NCBI GenBank assembly: GCA_004151065.3
Contig: NWUY0300027882.1
Coordinates: 114,903-129,813 of the forward strand
Source: Larix sibirica
Taxonomy: Eukaryota > Streptophyta > Pinopsida > Pinales > Pinaceae
DNA: 14,911 nucleotides
Direction of reading: 5' to 3'
How positions within the stretch are numbered: the first letter of the stretch is position 1; each line of letters begins with the position of its first letter. The notes under the pieces were generated by a model. The model had not been told where the DNA came from, did not search any database, and saw only the letters and a program-made list of their open reading frames with translations. This document shows, piece after piece, positions 1 through 8,660 of the stretch. The position numbers and the translations under genes were made by a program.

Positions 1-321
1 TACCATCTCCCCAAGGCAAGAGATGGTATAGAATTTTCTTAGGACTTAGAAGCCTTCCATTTTGGAACTTTCAGAAGGCATGACCCCGAAGGAAAAGTCA
101 TTGCTCACTGTATTAACTGCAAGGTCACTTTTGATTACGTGCACCTTTTTGAAAAATATGAAGAGTTCTTTCAAAGTGCCTAAAACATGATCGAGTTGGG
201 CAAGTGCTACCGCCCCAAAAGCGGAGCCGGTTCTAGTTCTAAGGATACCATAGGAGCTGGGCTAAAGCAGAAGGAGGAAGAGGAGAAGCAGTGGCTANAT
301 GGTGATTACCAAATACCTTGA
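1..321 (+). pseudogene. Unassigned decayed coding-like frame
   Basis: Frame 1 on the plus strand reads through about 107 codons with only two internal stops, near 40 and at 181-183, and ends at TGA 319-321. It contains a C-x2-C pair (HCINCK), an acidic aromatic stretch (LFEKYEEFF) and a charged tail (KQKEEEEKQ). An ATG at 187-189 would start a 44-residue remainder, but nothing supports its use. I do not recognise the family. The C-x2-C pair could belong to a zinc finger, but no matching His/Cys partners are clear. It runs off the left edge, so it could be the 3' end of a longer pseudogene or a chance frame. Base 298 is unresolved. Confidence 0.2.
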
Positions 322-349
322 TTGAAGTTGACGATTAGAGTAGGAGAAA

Positions 350-780
350 TTTAGAACTTCATATAAAAAAACATAAACACAATAAACGATATTATAAGGG
401 TATTTTTTTACTTTTTAGATTTGTTTCAATCTATTGTGTATACATTTTTATTTTTATTTTTTTCATTTATAATAATTGTTTTTTTGATCTTTTTGTATGT
501 AATGTTTTATTTTTCATTTAGTTTGTATTTAACAATGCTAAAATATAATATATATAAGAACTTTTTGGAAATTATTTAAATTTTAGGAGTGACTGCTGCA
601 CAAACTGAAGTCTGAAGTTGCTGCACGAACCAGACTGCTGCTGCAAATGGACACCACGACCACCGTTGTAGTGTTGTGCGATGTATGGCAAGTGCAACCC
701 ACTGTTTACATTTATAAGAAAATAAGTTTCGTAGTGGGCCCTCTAGGGTTTCCAAAATACATAGTAAAATCGCATTTTCA
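350..780. other. AT-rich spacer, no gene seen
   Basis: About 350-590 is strongly AT-rich with T-runs. Around 590-660 there is a short GC-richer patch with repeated CTGCTGCA-type words. No coding frame, RNA gene or element end was recognised. Confidence 0.6.
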
Positions 781-804
781 ATGGTGAAACGCTACAAATG
801 AGGA

Positions 805-1012
805 AAAAATCCGTCGAAACTTATCATGATTTGTGTGATCCGTTTCGTGTTCAATGTGATCCATTTCATCCTCCACCCGATCCGTATCAACTGTAGGCTG
901 ATCTGTATCCACTGTGCCCTGAAACGTATCACTTTGCGGCTGATCTGTATCACGGTTTTTGGATCCGTATCAAAGCTGTATCAACATCGTTTCTTATTAG
1001 TTTCCGTATCAG
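805..1012 (-). repeat. Diverged 21-bp tandem repeat encoding a DTD heptapeptide
   Basis: On the minus strand, GATAC/GAAAC-type unit starts fall at 951, 930, 909, 888, 867, 846 and 825, exactly 21 bases apart. More diverged starts lie at 971, 982 and 1010. The unit consensus is roughly GATACRGATCAGCC followed by seven loosely conserved bases. Because 21 bases is seven codons, the repeat stays in frame from 969 to the stop at 778-780. It encodes units such as DTDQPQS, DTFQGTV, DTDQPTV, DTDRVED, EMDHIEH and ETDHTNH, which are rich in Asp, Glu, Thr and His. The units are well diverged, so the array is old. It lies just downstream of the first LINE on the same strand. Whether it belongs to that LINE's 3' region or to a separate gene fragment cannot be decided. 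Confidence 0.7.
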
Positions 1013-1121
1013 AAACGGTGAACGACGTTTCAGAAGGGTTAGAGGGGCGTTTTCGGTAACTTAGGGTCGTACACCGCTGCTTAGAGTGGGGAGCCCACTG
1101 CTGTGTCTTGGGTGGAGTTGT

Positions 1122-2134
1122 TCAATTGCTGGGATGGGGTTGAGACTGGCCAAGTCGCTGGTGTCGGGTGGAGGTGGAGAAGGCCCTTCGTGTCCTAACT
1201 GATTTGGGGTCGAAGGTAGTAGCGTCATCCAAATGTTTCTTGGTGCCCCTAGAGGAAAGAAGCATCGAAAAGAAGGAAGTAATATGTTGAGTGGAGGTTG
1301 ATCTCGAATGAGGATGTCGTTGGAGGGTGAGGGAGCGAAGCCGAAGGGCATTTTGCAGGTATAAGGCCAAACACCTCTGATCCAGATACTTGAGAAGAAG
1401 GTCCCTAAAGAGACAATGGAACTGCTTGCGAATCTCATAGTAGAGGGGGCATTGAAAGATGAAGTGATCCTCTGCCTCAACTTCCCAAAGGTGACAAACC
1501 TAGCAGATCTTGTCTGATCGGTTGATCGGGTGATCTGTCTCTACCTTGAGACGATGGGAGCTCACTTTGAGTTGGCCTAAAGGAATACAAAGAGTGTGTG
1601 CTCACTGGCGGAGTGTGTATTGGGGTCGAGCAATGAGACCGTCCCTCAGATCCATGAAGTGTGCAACGTAGAATGCCATCTTTGGAGGTAACCCACCATG
1701 AGGGTTGATCCACGTAACTTGAACATGCTGTCTATGAATGTTGTCTCTGGTGATTCTGTTTAAGTCCTGCCTGGTAGGTAAGAGGTGGCTAGGTGCATCT
1801 AGGGAATACCTATATGGAGGAAGCTAGTCTATTCGTAATTCCAACTGATGCTAGAAGATCTGCAACCCCCGCTTACCAACACCTAGTATGGCCAAAAGGG
1901 TTAGCTGAGGCAATGGACTTTGACGAGAGATAAGCAGATATGGGTGTTGATCTCACTCCTTCGTCAAGTCGACGAAGCTCTGAAGGCGATGCAAGAGAGA
2001 GATAAGTCTGAAAACAACCTACAGTTGAAAAGGTCGGTCACTGAACTTTGCTAGTATAATGGGCTGAGGTATTGACTGTTTGCATTTGATGACACGATGG
2101 AGGAAAAGGATTTGCACTCTCTTCGAAGGCCCAA
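1122..2134 (-). pseudogene. LINE thumb/connector and C-terminal CCHC finger
   Basis: Downstream of RT, overlapping frames read LIRPIVLYGSDVWGP, then VIKCKQSIPQPIILAKF with LLHRLQSFVD, then RYSLDAPSHLLPTRQDL and HVQVTWINPHGGLPPKMAF. These are joined by several frameshifts. The end of the protein is in one frame: LGQLKVSSHRLKVETDHP, then the finger C-x2-C (IC*VC, TAG at 1500-1502) and HFIFQCPLYYEIR. This matches the C-x2-C...H-x4-C signature found at the C-terminus of many LINE ORF2 proteins. An in-frame TGA lies at 1602-1604. The frame stays open from 1499 to the terminal stop at 1122-1124, which I take as the original protein end. Confidence 0.8.
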
Positions 2135-3568
2135 TCACAATCTATTAAGCAAGGCCCCCAAACATCCGAGCCATAGAGGACTATTGGTCGAATGAGTGTC
2201 CATGAGAGACATCTTGGACGAGATGTCCTGAAAATGGTGTTTGAAGCACTGTCTCTCTAGAAGGGCTAGGGATGCATAGCCTTTGTTGACGCAAGGCTGA
2301 AGGGCGTGTTGTAGACTAAAATGAGGACCTGTGAACTGCACCCCCAAGTAGGTATAGGTGCTAGTGATCTCAATCTCCTCCCCTCTAAAAAAGAAATGAA
2401 GATCAGTGAGTAACCTCTTCGACCCATTGAAGATCATAACCTTGGTTTTACCCAGGTTGACCATGAATTGACAAAGATCACAAAAGAGAGCCAAGGCATC
2501 TAACTATCTCTGTAGTCCCTCTGAGGAAGAGGCTAAGAGGACCACGTCATTAGCGAAGAGCATAATAGAGATCAAGACCTGGTGGAGAAGGAACCCATTT
2601 CCATCCTGAATGTGTTCCTGTAAGAAGGAATCTATTTCATCGATGTATATCCCAAATAGAGTGGGGGAAAATGGACACCCCTGCTTAACCCCGATGGTAC
2701 TCCTGATGAAATCTGAGATCTCGTAGGCCGTGCGAAGATGACCAAGGACCGACTCATATAATCTCATAATGGCAGTTAGAAGGGTCTTGAAAATGCCAAT
2801 GTCTCGGAGTCTTTGGAATAATGCCACTTTGGGGACAGAGTTGAATGCCTTTCAAAAGTCTACAAAGCAACAATAAACTTTCGAAGAGCAGTGATGTGCC
2901 TCAATGATGGCTCAGAGCATAAGAATGTGATCAATAGTCTGGTGTGTTGATCTGAAGCCTACCTGATCTCTAGCTCTGAGTTGTCTCCTCTCAAGCTCCC
3001 CAGACAGCTGCTTATGGAGGGCTGTAGCATATAGCTTGGAGAAAGTGTGGCCAACCATGATCGTTCTATAGTTATCGGGATCGGTATTAGGGCTTGACTT
3101 ATGAATTGGGCAGATAATATGATGCAACCATGGTTCTGGGAAGCCAATGAAGACCATGTGGTTAAATAGATTGGCCAAGTGATAGACAAGTTCTCAAAGG
3201 CCATGTTTGAAGAGTTTGACCTGGAACCCTTCCTCGTCTGCTTCTCTACTAGAACTCATGGCCCAAAAAACCTCCCAGACATCGTGGGGAGTGAATACAT
3301 AACAAGAGAGGGGAGGAGAGGTAACTAGGATAAGGGTATGCCATGAGATGTCATAGAGGGAAGAGGTGTGGGAGAAGATGGTATGCCATAAATGTTTGGG
3401 GGAATGAATAAGGGAATTACTCAACTTTTGTTGCCTATGAGAGATGAAGAGGTGTTTCTTGTGGCGAAGGAGACGACGGTATGATGCTTTAAGAGCCAAG
3501 GTAGGAGGGGTGACCATGGTTGAAGGCATTTCAAAGTGGGGCGTGGAGACACTTGTAGTCATCGTCAT
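2135..3568 (-). pseudogene. LINE reverse transcriptase, decayed
   Basis: One minus frame runs from about 3568 to 2135 and is broken by TGA at 3194-3196, 2912-2914 and 2852-2854 and TAG at 2504-2506. In order it shows the pre-RT segment (EVFWAMSSSREADEEGF), CPIHKS with DNYRTIMV, the RT motif-A region FVDF followed by KAFN, GVKQGCPFSPTLFGIYIDE, and FANDVVLLASS at the catalytic box (2546-2557). It continues with VNLGKTKVMIFNGSKRL and the LINE-typical ITSTYTYLGV. The catalytic FADD has become FAND, so the first metal-binding Asp is lost even apart from the stops. The order and spacing of motifs are those of plant LINE reverse transcriptases. Confidence 0.9.
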
Positions 3569-4062
3569 ACCACTGGTTCATGGGGTAGGACCCGAGATTT
3601 TGGGAAGGGGGGTTAGATAGAGTGGAGTGGGGGTATGTTTTAAGGGCAACCCCGTAGATAATAGAAGAAAGACACGTGTACTTGGTGAAGACGGAGTCAA
3701 AGGAAGCGAATTGCGACACGAAAGGGTGCATTAGGCGGAGGGTGGAAGTAAAAGTATCAGGGTCACCATCGACAAAGATAATATTAGTCCAAGGTGGACC
3801 GAGGGTGGGGGAGGGGTGGTCAAAGGTGGGTGGGTGTCAATCTAAAGGGAGAAAGACAAGAGAGAATGATCAACCAAAGGGATGGGGGTTTAACGAAGTG
3901 ATGAATAAAGGGGAGAAGGTCCTGATTGGAAAGGACATAATCCACCACACTTTGACCCCCACCGTGAGGCTGAGAGGTGAAAGAGCGGGAAGTTGGGAAA
4001 CAAGGGAGGCCGTTAAGGATTAGTAGATCTTGGGATTCTCTGTTATGGAGTCTTAGTTTTAT
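3530..4062 (-). pseudogene. LINE endonuclease C-terminal part and linker
   Basis: The minus frame from 4062 down to about 3870 contains SQDLLILNGLP, FPTSRSFT and SVVDYVLSNQDLL. These match the late motifs of APE-like endonucleases in plant LINEs (LNG, fT, SxIDYvL). A VDHSLLSFSL stretch near 3872-3843, one frame over, corresponds to the final SDH motif and keeps the catalytic His. After another frame change, about 3780-3531 carries a linker ending in NQWYDDDYKCL, which resembles the W-[FY]-D-x-[ED]-C motif before the reverse transcriptase. At least two frameshifts separate these pieces, so no endonuclease can be made. The N-terminal catalytic motifs are absent. Confidence 0.75.
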
Positions 4063-4064
4063 GT

Positions 4065-5425
4065 TACATTTTCATATACTTAATAAATGAAACTATTTAA
4101 CACAAAGACAAGGGTACAATTGTTTGAGCAACAAAACTCAACTCCAATTTTTTTCATTAATAGAGAAACTGTATTAGCATATGAGAATTGTGAAGCAACT
4201 GAATAACTACAACCCATGTACAATGGAAAGATCCATTTAAATTTTAAATAACCTAGCTAAGGGAAGACAAAGTGTTTTATCTGTCATCCATTCATTTTCC
4301 ACAGGTTATAATAATATACAAAAAGACTGAAGAGGAGGAGATAGGGTCATTGGAAGATGATTAGATGTGGTTCTTTTAATTTTGCATGAATCTCGTGAGA
4401 TGTCCAACTGTGCTAATTTCACTTTGTTATTTTGTGGCACCTACGATGATGCTAGTTCTCAAGATTGCACAACAAAGTTTAATACAATCCAACTTCATCA
4501 TGTGTCATTGAGTCCTAGTGCTCGAACCATGTAAGGATGTTCATTGCGATGCACATCTTGTGTTATTTACTTCTTTACAAATCACTCTTCTTGCCTCCCA
4601 CACCTAAACTTGAATTGCTACAAAGTCCTTTAACAAACTGCAACCCTAGGGGCACATAGGAAGATTGCCCAATGTCACTACTAGAATGCTTCCTCTTACT
4701 TCAAGTCAGTGATTTTCCGACACAAGGGGGATACCCTAGAAAAATTGTTTTTTAAAATTACTTCAGGAATAAAATAGATGATGGAATTTACCAAGACCAA
4801 TGCCTATCCAGTTGGGTTATGGAGTCAAGATCAATGAACAAGAGGGTTGAATGTGGTGAAAATGCGTAGTTAGGCTATTAACAATATGTTTTGACTAACC
4901 ACATGGATCTTATTCAATATGTAGAAAATTAAAGGAGGTCCCTTCCAAGCCCCTCACAATAAATACAGTCTAAGAAACTGGACACGTCCAAAAAATTTCT
5001 AAGTAAAAGACTAACTATGAAGTATAAAAATAACTAAGGGAAAAAAGCTACAAAGCACATTCCCTTAGGGTCTTTGCTTTCCTCTTAAAGATGCAAGCAA
5101 ATCAAAAGCACTATTATGCTAGATATGAAATTAAATTAACTGCTAAACCTCTCTATTCAAGCCTTTAAATGTGGAAGTTAAAAATTAAAATGATTTAAAG
5201 GGAAGTTCTTGCAAAACTAGATCTAGCTCTCAAAAGATAAATCTATGATACTCAACTAGACTCTAAGAAAACACAAATGAAGATTAGATCTACTTAGGAT
5301 GAGCACTTTGAACATAGATCTAATACTACACGTGCAAGTAATCGGAACCAATAGCAAGGACATAGAGAGAGGGAGCAAAGAGGAAGCTTGAGATGATGAC
5401 TGTGTCAAGAGAATACCTTCCTAGT
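4065..5425. other. Non-genic spacer, no gene recognised
   Basis: About 1.36 kb of AT-rich sequence has stops in all frames. Variants of AGATCTA recur between 5215 and 5330. Its right end meets the copia-like polypurine tract at 5426, so part of it may be a non-coding internal region of that element. No integrase, RT or RNase H motif was recognised here on either strand. Confidence 0.5.
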
Positions 5426-5571
5426 TAAGAGGGAGTGTTAATGTAATTGTAACTTTGGAAGATATTCACTTGTATTTTATATTGTATTTTATTTGTACCT
5501 CCGACGGAGATGTTTATTCCTCCGGTCGGAGAAGTCATTATTGTATTTGGGTCATGTAAAGTCATTGAGGT
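5426..5571 (+). repeat. Putative Ty1/copia-like polypurine tract and LTR start
   Basis: TAAGAGGGAG at 5426-5435 is followed directly by TGTTAATGTAATTGTAAC from 5436. A purine tract next to TGTTA is the usual junction between internal region and 3' LTR in plant Ty1/copia elements. The putative LTR continues for about 135 bases to the unresolved base at 5572, after which LINE sequence starts. No LTR end and no second LTR were found, so the element would be cut short. The call rests on this short junction only. Confidence 0.4.
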
Positions 5572-5572
5572 N

Positions 5573-6715
5573 CCCCAAATAGGTATAGGTGCTAGTGATC
5601 TCAATCTCCTCCCCTCTAAAAAAGAAATGAAGATCAGTGAGTAACCTCTTCGACCCATTGAAGAACATGATCTTGGTTTTACCCAAGTTGACTGTCAACT
5701 GACGAAGATCACAAAAGAGGGCCAAGGCATCTAGTTGTCTTTGCAACCCCTCTGGAGATGAGGCCAAGAGGACCACATCGTCAACTAAGAGTAGGATGGA
5801 GATCAAGACCTGGCGGAGAAGGATGGAGTTATCTTGAATGTGCTCCTGTTGGAAGGACTATAGCTCGTCGATGTAGATCCCAGATAAAGTAGGGGATAGC
5901 GAGCACCCCTACTTCACCACAATGGTACTCCTAATGAAATCTAAGATCTCGTGGGCGGTGCAAAGACTACCAAGAACCGACTCATATAATCTCATAATGA
6001 CAAATAGAAGGGTCTCGAAAATGCCAATGTCTCTGAGCCTCTGGAATAATGCCACTCTGGGTACAGAATCAAACACCTTCCAAAAGTCTACAAATCAATA
6101 GTAAACTTTCGAAGAGCCAATAATGGCTCGGAGCATAAGAATGTGGTCAATGGTCTGGTGTGTCAGTTTGAATCTAGCTTGTCCTCTAGCTTTGAGCTGT
6201 CTCCACTCAAGCTCTTCGAAAGCTGCATATGGAGGACGATAGTGTAAAGTTTGGAAAAAGTGTGGCAAACCATGATTGTTCTGTAGTTATTAGGATCAGT
6301 GCCAAGGCTTGATTTATGGATTGGGTGGATAATATGATGCGACCACGATTACAGTAAACCTGTACAGAGTCCATACCACATGGTTAAACAAATCAGCCAA
6401 CTGGCAATTGAGTGTACGAAGGCCATGCTTAAAGAGTTAAACCTAGAACCCCTCTTCATCAACTGCTTTGCTAGAGCTCATGACCCAAACAACCTCTCCG
6501 ATATCGTGGGGGGTGAATAAGTAGCAAGAGGGGGGGGAGGTAACCTGGATAAGGGGATGTCCTGGGATATCATAGAGGGAAGATGGGAGTTGTGGGGGAA
6601 AATGACGCGACATAAATTTTTGGTGGAGTGCGTAAGGGAAGTTCTCAGTTCATGTCTCCTACGAGAGATGAAGAGGTGTTTCTTATGGTGAAGGAGTTGG
6701 CGGTATGCTAGAGAC
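5573..6715 (-). pseudogene. LINE reverse transcriptase of copy 2, decayed
   Basis: In element order the translation gives LLHHKKHLFISRRRHELRTS (about 6700-6640), then DLFNHVVW, IRRP-type palm segments, and FVDFWKVFDSVPRVALFQRL with a TGA shortly before it. Next come VVK*GCSLSPT (TAG at 5909-5911, where copy 1 has VKQGC), GIYIDEL, and LVDDVVLLASSPEGLQRQL at the catalytic box (5777-5788). It ends with VNLGKTKIMFFNGSKRL and ITSTYTYLG. Both catalytic aspartates survive here, but the preceding Ala is Val. About 13 bases present in copy 1 near 2893-2905 are missing here. Several frame changes and stops show that it is not functional. Confidence 0.85.
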
Positions 6716-6720
6716 GCATA
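5573..6720 (-). mobile_element. LINE relic, copy 2 (truncated at both ends)
   Basis: This is a second copy of the same minus-strand LINE family, aligning to copy 1 from about 2342 to about 3490. It begins in the middle of the ITSTYTYLG motif right after the unresolved base 5572. The thumb, connector and CCHC finger that should lie at lower coordinates are therefore missing. The upper end fades out near 6720, just upstream of the RT pre-domain. 5' truncation is normal for LINEs, whereas loss of the 3' part is not, since reverse transcription starts there. A later deletion, an insertion or an assembly join is the likely cause. Confidence 0.85.
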
Positions 6721-8214
6721 GAAAGCATAATAAGACAAGTTTATTAATATCCAACAAATGATCAAAAATAGGTCAATGGTGTTGCTTGGTATAAAAGTGT
6801 CGATACAAAGTGGGTTGGTTTCTAGCTTCCGTAGTAAGATGAGTTTGATCGTAACGTTTTAGGATAAGTCAAATGACACAAGGATATGGGAAGACACAAA
6901 AATATGTGTATTTGAGTGTGGTTCAACTCAAAAGAACTTATTTTTCATCCAAGGACCAAGCACATTGAGATACAACATTGGTTCATATGAGAGCAATTGC
7001 AAAACAAAGAGGTCGAAGTTGCGTATTGTAGAATTGAAGTTCAACTTGCAAAGATCTTTACAAAAGTGTGCAAGGGGAGCTTTTTGAAATTTAGGGAAAT
7101 TCTTGGTCGAAAATAAAATAGAATGCATGGGGAAATTTTAGAAATTTAGGGAAATGCTTGGTTGAAAATACAATAGAATGATCATCAAGTGGGAGTGAGG
7201 GTGTGTAAAGATTCAATGCCCAGTTTTCATTGGGCATCCTACTCTTCTAAGTTCTATATTTAGAACTATGATCAAGTTTAGGAGTGTTTGACAAATTGAG
7301 GGGATAGTCCATTTTTGGATTAGGGTTTTTCCTTTTTAATAAATATATTCCCAAAGTGTTTTAATTGTTACAAGATAGAAATTTGTACTCACCATGTCTT
7401 GTATGGAGCCCATATGTTTTTATCTTAATCTTGTATGGATATGTATCCGAGTTATATTCATGTTGCATATGGTTTAGATACAGGTTTGTACGTATCAAGG
7501 AGAGGTGTGCAAATTTGGTGAAATGGGATAGAAGTTTGAACTCCCTGAAGTTGGTTTAAAACACATATTAGTCTTCAAAATATAGGCAACACTTATTGTT
7601 GCTTACACACATAGCTATCGTTCCTCATAAAATGATAAATGATACAAGTCACACTTGCCATCATGGATCCCTTACATGATTCAAAATCCTTTCATCTTCC
7701 TATTTCTTTGACATAACTCGTAAAGCTCCCCTTGTCATATCTTTACCTATTCCAGCTCATCGTTATTTGATGCTCCATATGCATTTTGAGATTTGCCTTT
7801 TTATCATTAATACTAAATAGTATGCTCAACCTTCACATTTTGCATCGGCTTTCATAAGTGAAGGCTAGTTATTGCAATAGTGTTTTTGTAACTTACTTTT
7901 GTGTAGGCAATTTTGTTGTTTGTCATCCCTTTTTTGTCTAGTTTGTCATTTAGGACAGATTGTTTTCCTATGAATAAGCATGATATCCAAAGCTTCAAGC
8001 AAATTCATTGCTTGTTTAACATCTCGAATCATAGTCTCTGTAGTTTGGACATATGGATTTGTATAACTTTTAGTAAGGATGCCATGCCCTTTTATTCAAG
8101 TGAGAGTTCAACTTTAAGGTCAAAATTGACAATGCCGATTTTAGCTGGAATTAATGTTTTGAGGAAAGATGTAGAGCCTCTTGACATTGAAGCTAAGTCA
8201 TACATGCTTCCTCT
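6720..8214. other. Non-genic spacer with short repeats, no gene recognised
   Basis: No domain was recognised on either strand. The stretch holds a two-unit direct repeat (7086-7180) and a small perfect hairpin (stems 7216-7222 and 7231-7237, loop of eight). The part nearest 8214 is where integrase of the neighbouring Ty3/gypsy element would be expected. I could not identify its zinc-binding or catalytic motifs there. Short open frames on both strands look like chance. Confidence 0.5.
7086..7180. repeat. Two-unit direct repeat, 55-bp period
   Basis: Two 40-base copies start with GAAATTTAGGGAAAT at 7086-7125 and 7141-7180. They differ at three positions and are separated by 15 bases. This is a local tandem duplication in non-coding sequence. 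Confidence 0.85.
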
Positions 8215-8660
8215 CCTTTCCCTTTTACTAGTTTAGTGGGTTTAAACTCCAAATCATACTCTTGAATCTTAGAAATTCATTTTCCTCTTCTTTCCAAACA
8301 ATCATGTTGGAGAAGAATATCTTTGATCACAGGATGAGACAAGAGTGCAATTACCTTTGAATTTCCAATATAGCTTCTAAAATGCTTCAAAGATTGCATA
8401 AATGCATATGCTTGTATTTTTAGGATTGAATATCCTAATTCAGCGTCTCTCATGGTTTTGCTCATGAATGCAATAGGTTGCTCAAAGTTTTGATTATTTT
8501 TTTGAAGGACCCTTGCAACAGTGTCTTTAAAAGCAAAGAAATAAAATTGGAACTTCTTTAAATAATCGGGGCTTAGCAATATAGGTGCTGAAGATATAGA
8601 TTCATTGATTTGCTGGAAGGCTTCTCGCTCTTTGCATTCCACCTGACTTCTTGATCTTTT
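8215..8660 (-). pseudogene. RT-linked RNase H of the Ty3/gypsy element, catalytic residues missing
   Basis: The minus frame 8642-8277 reads ECKEREAFQQINESIS, APILLSPDYLKKF, then FFAFKDTVARVLQKNN, QPIAFMSKTMRDAELGYSIL, QAYAFMQSLKHFRSYIG and PVIKDILLQHD. This is the RNase H fold found after RT in Ty3/gypsy elements. After a TGA in place of the Trp of RGKW it continues as ISKIQEYDLEFKPTKLVKGKG to about 8215. The usual tDAS motif is FAFK here, and the later tDH motif is replaced (LLSHPVIK). Two catalytic Asp residues are therefore absent, while the Glu in DAELGY remains. A structural role in place of catalysis is an inference from this loss. Confidence 0.85.

Larger units (their letters stand above)
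1122..4062 (-). mobile_element. LINE (non-LTR retrotransposon) relic, copy 1
   Basis: This is a minus-strand LINE second-ORF relic about 2.9 kb long. In element order it holds the C-terminal half of an APE-type endonuclease (about 4062-3840), a linker (3780-3530), reverse transcriptase (about 3490-2130), a thumb/connector (2130-1760) and a C-terminal CCHC finger (about 1505-1430). It reads in several frames with many stops. Its 5' side stops at a TGA just upstream of 4062, so the endonuclease N-terminus and the first ORF are missing. That fits either 5' truncation or decay. The lower boundary is set at the end of the last coherent frame; the 3' UTR probably runs further. No poly-A tail or target-site duplication was found. 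Confidence 0.85.

Noticed and set aside
826-1059. Plus-strand 77-codon open frame
   Set aside because: It lies over the 21-bp repeat, and the regular 21-base period keeps several frames open. The minus strand gives the periodic peptide.
7700-7745. ELCQRNRK-like peptide on the minus strand, reminiscent of an integrase zinc-finger end
   Set aside because: Only one Cys is present, no matching His-His pair lies upstream and stops surround it. This is too weak to call integrase.
7913-8236. Plus-strand 107-codon open frame
   Set aside because: No motif was recognised. It abuts the minus-strand RNase H tail and is probably chance in AT-rich spacer.
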